Under the pieces are notes generated by a model that did not search any database, was not told the origin of the DNA, and was given only the letters and a program-made list of their open reading frames with translations. Source: a bacterium (lineage in GTDB: Bacteria > Calescibacteriota > Calescibacteriia > Calescibacteriales > Calescibacteriaceae). Taken from it: a DNA stretch of 34,988 nucleotides. A program made the translations under genes and the position numbers. Below, in pieces: positions 31,488 through 34,988 of this stretch; within the stretch, counting starts at the first letter, position 1, and each line of letters starts with the position of its first letter. The stretch covers positions 1 through 34,988 of the forward strand of contig JAUQOU010000022.1 of assembly GCA_030550715.1 (NCBI GenBank), read 5' to 3'.

Positions 31488-32486
31488 TCAGTCAATTGAG
31501 ATAAAATCAAGAGGGTTAAGAGGTTTTGTCCCCCGTCTTACTTCAAAGTGGAGATGAGGAGTTGTCGCATTACCTGTCTGACCGACCTTACCTATAACCT
31601 GACCTCTTTTGACAAATTCATTCTCTTTAACCGTGTTATATTTATTATGAGCATAAACCGTAAAATAATCTCCTTCGTGTTTTATTATGACAACATTTCC
31701 GTATCCTTTAAGAAAACCTGAAAATATCACAACTCCGTCTTCTGCTGCAAGTATATCTGCTCCTTCGGGAGCAGATATATCTATTCCTTTGTGTTCCCTT
31801 CCGTTTCTGTCTCCGAAGTTTGAAATAACTTTGCCTTTTACGGGAGGTATAAAAGACAACTTTCCAGAGTGAGACCTATCTGCTGATGCGAGATTTAATT
31901 TCTCAAAGCCCTTGCTTTCTTTCTTTGGTATCACAGATACCTTTTTATCTGATAAGCTTGATTTTTCTTTTCGTAAATTACCTTTCTCATCAGAAATTAA
32001 GTTCTCACTTTGATTTGGCTTATGAAGAGCAGAAAGAGTTAAGTTTTTCTTATAGTTTTCATCTTTCACATTTGATATGTCTCCTTCTTTATCTTTATCT
32101 TCATGGTAGTATGAGGTTTTTTTGTTCGTTTCGGTTTTATCTGTGTTTTTTTTCTTATCCCACTCCACACTTTCGCTTTTTGCGGATTTCTTATCAAGCG
32201 GTATATATATAACATCGCCTTCTTTCAATCCCTTTGTGTCAAATCCCCAAGGAAATTTTTTATTCTCCTCCAATATATCTTTTTCTGATACTCCGTATTT
32301 TTTTGCTATGTCAGACAGGGTTTCTCCTTTTTTAACCTGGTGGTATATTCCATAGCCACAGCCAATAAGATAGAGGGAAAAGTGAAGTGCAATCAAGCAA
32401 AAGAGCAAAAATTTTCTTTTACCTTTTTTGAACTGATATCTTCTCAACCGAATCCGTATTTTCCTTTTAATTTCACAAATTTGCAT
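31488..32486 (-). CDS. LysM plus M23 (LytM) peptidase, NlpD-like lipoprotein
   Basis: About 332 residues. A basic N-region and hydrophobic helix end in LIGC (lipobox) before GYGIYHQ. One LysM domain follows (HQVKKGETLSDIAKKYGVSE to EGDVIYIPL), then a long charged linker, then an M23 domain. The zinc ligands are kept: HKGIDIS (His and Asp) and HLHFEV, plus YAHN, so unlike Escherichia coli NlpD, whose LytM is degenerate, it is probably an active endopeptidase that cuts peptidoglycan cross-links. I use ATG 32486 because GGAG lies 8 bases before it; an ATG at 32492 is too close to the same site. Both overlap pcm by more than 40 bases; a TTG at 32447 would give a simple TTGA overlap and a neater signal peptide. 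Confidence 0.88.
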   Translation of the reverse strand: MQICEIKRKIRIRLRRYQFKKGKRKFLLFCLIALHFSLYLIGCGYGIYHQVKKGETLSDIAKKYGVSEKDILEENKKFPWGFDTKGLKEGDVIYIPLDKKSAKSESVEWDKKKNTDKTETNKKTSYYHEDKDKEGDISNVKDENYKKNLTLSALHKPNQSENLISDEKGNLRKEKSSLSDKKVSVIPKKESKGFEKLNLASADRSHSGKLSFIPPVKGKVISNFGDRNGREHKGIDISAPEGADILAAEDGVVIFSGFLKGYGNVVIIKHEGDYFTVYAHNKYNTVKENEFVKRGQVIGKVGQTGNATTPHLHFEVRRGTKPLNPLDFISID

Positions 32487-33163
32487 GGGCATATCTCCTG
32501 TTTCTCGTATCCCTTTCCATTTCCTACTTTTATAATTTTACTAAGAATTTGTTCTTCCTCATCGCCAATAGGTATAAGCATTATTCCGTTATCTTTGAGC
32601 TGATCAATAAGAGGTTCTGGTACAGAAGGAGAGGCGGCCGAGACACAAATCCTATCGTATGGTGCCAGAAATTCAACACCACAAGAACCATCTCCTACAA
32701 CAAACCTCACATTATTCAAACCTAAAAGTGAGATTTTCTCTTTTGCGGAATCAGAAAGAGAGCTTATAAATTCTATTGTTACCACCTCTTTGCTCAGAAG
32801 AGATAGGACCGCAGTGTGATAACCTGAACCTGTTCCGACCTCAAGAACTCTTTCTTCACCCTTGAGCTCAAGGTTTTCAGTCATAAGAGCTATTATATAT
32901 GGTTGAGATATGGTTTGACCGAAACCTATGGGCAAAGGTTTATCTTCGTAAGCCAGGTGTTGCAGGTTTTTCGGAATAAATATATGTCTTGGAACAAGAA
33001 GCATAGCCAAGATAACCCTTTGGTCTTTTATTCCCCTGCTTATGAAAAGCTCTATCATCTTTTCTCTTTCGTATTTATACTCTTCAAGATGGTTCAAAAT
33101 TTCTTTCGTGATGGTAATTTTGAGTTCCTGGGCTTTTTTGAGAAGCTCTTCTAATCTTTTCAT
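32444..33163 (-). CDS. pcm: Protein-L-isoaspartate O-methyltransferase
   Basis: 239 residues. Repairs isoaspartyl residues in aged proteins using S-adenosylmethionine. The signature is clear: SRGIKDQRVILAM (42-54), AYEDKPLPIGFGQTISQPYI (71-90), SAM motif I VLEVGTGSGYHTAVL (106-120), VVGDGSCG and VSAASPSVPEPLIDQL. The first 30 residues (MKRLEELLKKAQELKITI...) are an extra coiled segment; the family usually begins near YEREKMIELF. It overlaps the M23 gene downstream and lies 15 bases after the GGDEF gene, so the three are probably one operon. pcm next to an nlpD-type gene is also seen in enterobacteria. Confidence 0.93.
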   Translation of the reverse strand: MKRLEELLKKAQELKITITKEILNHLEEYKYEREKMIELFISRGIKDQRVILAMLLVPRHIFIPKNLQHLAYEDKPLPIGFGQTISQPYIIALMTENLELKGEERVLEVGTGSGYHTAVLSLLSKEVVTIEFISSLSDSAKEKISLLGLNNVRFVVGDGSCGVEFLAPYDRICVSAASPSVPEPLIDQLKDNGIMLIPIGDEEEQILSKIIKVGNGKGYEKQEICPCKFVKLKGKYGFG

Positions 33164-33178
33164 AAAAATTTTCAGAAC

Positions 33179-34561
33179 TCAAGCGATTATTTTACCTTTG
33201 CTTTCTTTCTTAGCTAAAAGAAGTTTTCTATCTGCAAACTCAAATATTTCTCTTGCGTCTTTACACTCTTCGGGAAACTCTGATACACCACCACTTATAG
33301 ATATATTGACCTGATTTTCCTCTCCAAGCTGACTTATGAGTTCGGATATTTTTTCCATTTCCCTTACAGCTTTTCTTCTTGACACACCCGGAATCAAGAT
33401 AGCAAACTCATCTCCTCCAAACCTTGAAATCACATCTAACCTGCGAAACTCCTCCCTGAGAACTCTCGCAACTTCAACGAGAACCTTATCTCCAAAAGAG
33501 TAACCGTATTTCAAATTTATATCTCTGAAATCATCAATATCAAAAAGAACAAAGGAGAAGTTCTGTCCCATACCTATTATCTTTTGGACTTCTTCCATCA
33601 TTCTTGTTCTGTTGAGGAGCCCCGTGAGATTATCTTTGCCATACATACTCTTTATTTGTTTGAGGAGGTTTGAGTTTTTTATAGCTATCGCAAGCTGGTC
33701 TGCAACTCTTTTTAGAAGTTCTATCTCTTCGTCGCTGAAAGATGCAACTCCCGATTTATTGAAGTTCAAAACACCCATAATTTCATTTCCGAATTTTATA
33801 GGGACTGATAAGAACGAACCGTATTCTACGAATTCTCCCTTCCAGTGAAGATACCTTCTATCTCTTGCAGTATCTGGGACATATATATACTCACCTGTTG
33901 AGAAGACAAGACCAGATATTCCCTCTGTTGGAGCGAACTTCATATTGCGCAGGTTTTTTGGGAAACCATAAAGTGCTTTAACTTCGAGCAGGTCTCCGTT
34001 TTCATTTTTAAGAAGGACAGCGAGTTTCTCAACTTTAAGTTTTTCGCCTATTATCTTGACCACAAAATCAAGAATATCTTCCGCCTCAATAATTGAATTT
34101 ACCTTTGAAGTTATATCGTATATTATTTGAAGGTGAGAAACTTTCTCCTCCATCTTTTTTATTTTGTCGCTCGCGGTTTTGAGTTCTTTCCTCAATCTAT
34201 CAACTTCTTCAACATTCGCATACTTTACCATATTCTCAAGCTCTATTTTCTGGACCTCATACTCCTGAATTCGCTTCAAGAGAAACTCCATAGCATCTAC
34301 GAACATGTGATAGTGTTGTGGTAATCTTTTTTTCAGAGAGCTTATATCTGCATATTCTGGGAAATCCTTTACATCTTTGATTATATCGCTTGCAGTTTTG
34401 ACCTCTCTTTCCTTCATTTTAGATTTCAAAAAGAACCCCAAAAGAAGTAAGAGCAAGGCAGTACCAATTTTATAGTTAATATGAATATCGCTCATTCCTA
34501 CAACAAAAGAAAAGATAACCGAAAATATAAGTGGAATATCTGCTTTCTCCAGAAATCTCAT
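33179..34561 (-). CDS. Membrane-bound GAF-GGDEF diguanylate cyclase
   Basis: 460 residues. Two membrane helices (IPLIFSVIFSFVVGMS, 9-24, and IGTALLLLLLGFFL, 32-45) are followed by a coiled coil (about 90-145), a GAF domain (about 150-300) and a GGDEF domain (307-460). The active loop RFGGDEFAI (380-388) is intact, and an RxxD inhibitory I-site (RRLD, 373-376) stands five residues before it, so the enzyme should make cyclic di-GMP and be inhibited by its product. The GAF domain could bind a cyclic nucleotide, haem or small ligand; the sequence does not decide. The start has AAAGGAG about 13 bases upstream, rather far. It heads the pcm/M23 operon and could link cyclic di-GMP to motility (fliM is in the same window). 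Confidence 0.92.
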   Translation of the reverse strand: MRFLEKADIPLIFSVIFSFVVGMSDIHINYKIGTALLLLLLGFFLKSKMKEREVKTASDIIKDVKDFPEYADISSLKKRLPQHYHMFVDAMEFLLKRIQEYEVQKIELENMVKYANVEEVDRLRKELKTASDKIKKMEEKVSHLQIIYDITSKVNSIIEAEDILDFVVKIIGEKLKVEKLAVLLKNENGDLLEVKALYGFPKNLRNMKFAPTEGISGLVFSTGEYIYVPDTARDRRYLHWKGEFVEYGSFLSVPIKFGNEIMGVLNFNKSGVASFSDEEIELLKRVADQLAIAIKNSNLLKQIKSMYGKDNLTGLLNRTRMMEEVQKIIGMGQNFSFVLFDIDDFRDINLKYGYSFGDKVLVEVARVLREEFRRLDVISRFGGDEFAILIPGVSRRKAVREMEKISELISQLGEENQVNISISGGVSEFPEECKDAREIFEFADRKLLLAKKESKGKIIA

Positions 34562-34696
34562 ATCTCGTTTTTTCTCCTTTCCCCTACCAAATGTAAAATT
34601 AAGACAGAAAAGAAAAATTCTAAAATTTTGCCAGCAAGATTACAATTAATCATCTAAAAGCTATTTCAGATAACCCATGGCTTGTTTTTTGAGAAT

Positions 34697-34702
34697 TAAA
34701 AT
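34697..34702 (+). promoter_or_regulatory. Leaderless-type -10 box (TAAAAT) for the right-edge gene
   Basis: TAAAAT at -14 to -9 of the ATG at 34711, no Shine-Dalgarno. Confidence 0.4.
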
Positions 34703-34710
34703 TTAAAAAG

Positions 34711-34988
34711 ATGCTTAACATAAAATTAAGCTTTTCACAGAGAGACAAAGAACCATGGTTCTTTGAATATAAAGACGAAAACGAAACGGAATCGTACAAA
34801 GAGATAGTAGAAATTGAAGATGAAATGGATAAAAAATCATTCCCACACGATTGCTCTCAAAATCAGATAGGTTTTGTTTTTGTAGATGGAGTCCTTGACA
34901 AGATAGGAGAAGGCAAGATAAAAATTTCAGAAAGAGAAAGTGAGTTTCATCTTTTTTCAATGTGTGTCGGATGCGGATTTGAAAATGG
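34711..34988 (+). CDS. NurA-domain-like nuclease, partial (C-terminus beyond right edge)
   Basis: An open frame of 92 codons from ATG 34711 to the window end. It starts MLNIKLSFSQRDKEPWFFEY, is acidic, and then shows IGFVFVDGVLDKIGEGKIK followed by FHLFSMCVGCGFENG. The VDGV phrase followed by a small-residue segment is what I remember from bacterial NurA-domain proteins (FVDGVRR...GAV), in which the Asp is a metal-binding nuclease residue. NurA normally works with the HerA helicase in DNA end resection; HerA would be expected beyond the edge. Other nuclease-like families remain possible since only the front is visible. The gene is divergent from the GGDEF gene with 149 bases between them. Confidence 0.5.
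   Translation, partial: MLNIKLSFSQRDKEPWFFEYKDENETESYKEIVEIEDEMDKKSFPHDCSQNQIGFVFVDGVLDKIGEGKIKISERESEFHLFSMCVGCGFEN

Noticed and set aside
1-34988. CRISPR arrays, insertion sequences, prophage or rRNA
   Set aside because: No regularly spaced repeats, transposase or integrase motifs, terminal inverted repeats or rRNA-like segments were seen on either strand.

Overview
The window looks like chromosome from a low-GC, diderm, flagellated bacterium. An outer membrane is implied by a BamD-like lipoprotein and two signal-peptide beta-barrel proteins, and a flagellum by FliM. Most genes lean heavily on AGA (Arg), ATA (Ile) and AAA/GAA codons, and mtnA, a HNLGG-type thiolase and a NurA-like protein are present, so a thermophile is plausible but unproven. 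I cannot name a phylum. No phage, transposon, CRISPR array or rRNA is visible.

Layout. 1-4.6 kb, minus strand: a partial unknown gene, mtnA, a thiolase, rpe, an FmdB-type zinc-ribbon protein and an orphan type II/IV prepilin. 4.6-6.5 kb: a restriction-modification pair, with an intact methyltransferase and a frameshifted endonuclease. 6.7-9.5 kb: a trypsin-like protease split by an in-frame TGA, an outer-membrane barrel, a DUF4442-like gene with its middle deleted, and rsfS. 9.5-14.2 kb: an Ig-repeat plus barrel surface protein (+), an isolated rplP (-), then dxr, pyrR and a truncated winged-helix protein (+). 14.2-18 kb, minus: a frameshifted penicillin-acylase-family lipoprotein and fliM. 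18-24.2 kb, plus: tRNA-Val (with a B12-binding protein on the minus strand beside it), a polytopic membrane protein, a LiuC-like hydratase, a class A PBP, tRNA-Leu(CAG) and bamD. 24.3-28.9 kb: a frameshifted membrane-anchored Ig-like protein and argF (-), then an SDR and a DUF2851 protein (+) whose end runs into tRNA-Leu(GAG) on the minus strand. 29-34.6 kb, minus: lon, a LysM/M23 peptidase, pcm and a GAF-GGDEF diguanylate cyclase. The right edge holds the start of a NurA-like gene (+).

Two patterns run through the window. First, translation starts fall into two classes. Many genes that open a transcription unit have a TANNNT box about 5-9 bases before the start codon and no Shine-Dalgarno, as expected of leaderless mRNAs, while others (lon, rplP, the 8.6 kb barrel, internal operon genes) have strong GGAGG-type sites. 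Second, five genes are broken: three by single-base slips (two in A5/G5 tracts, one in an A-rich stretch), one by a nonsense codon and one by an internal deletion. Sequencing error and real decay cannot be told apart from the sequence alone.

Most genes are core functions: isoprenoid synthesis (dxr), pyrimidine control (pyrR), ribosome assembly (rplP, rsfS), envelope building (PBP, BamD, M23), protein quality (lon, pcm) and acyl-CoA metabolism (thiolase, hydratase, B12 domain). I do not see a clearly new multi-gene system. The most unusual items are the Cys-rich insert and in-frame TGA of the protease, the Ig-barrel architecture, the isolated rplP and the leaderless-start signature.
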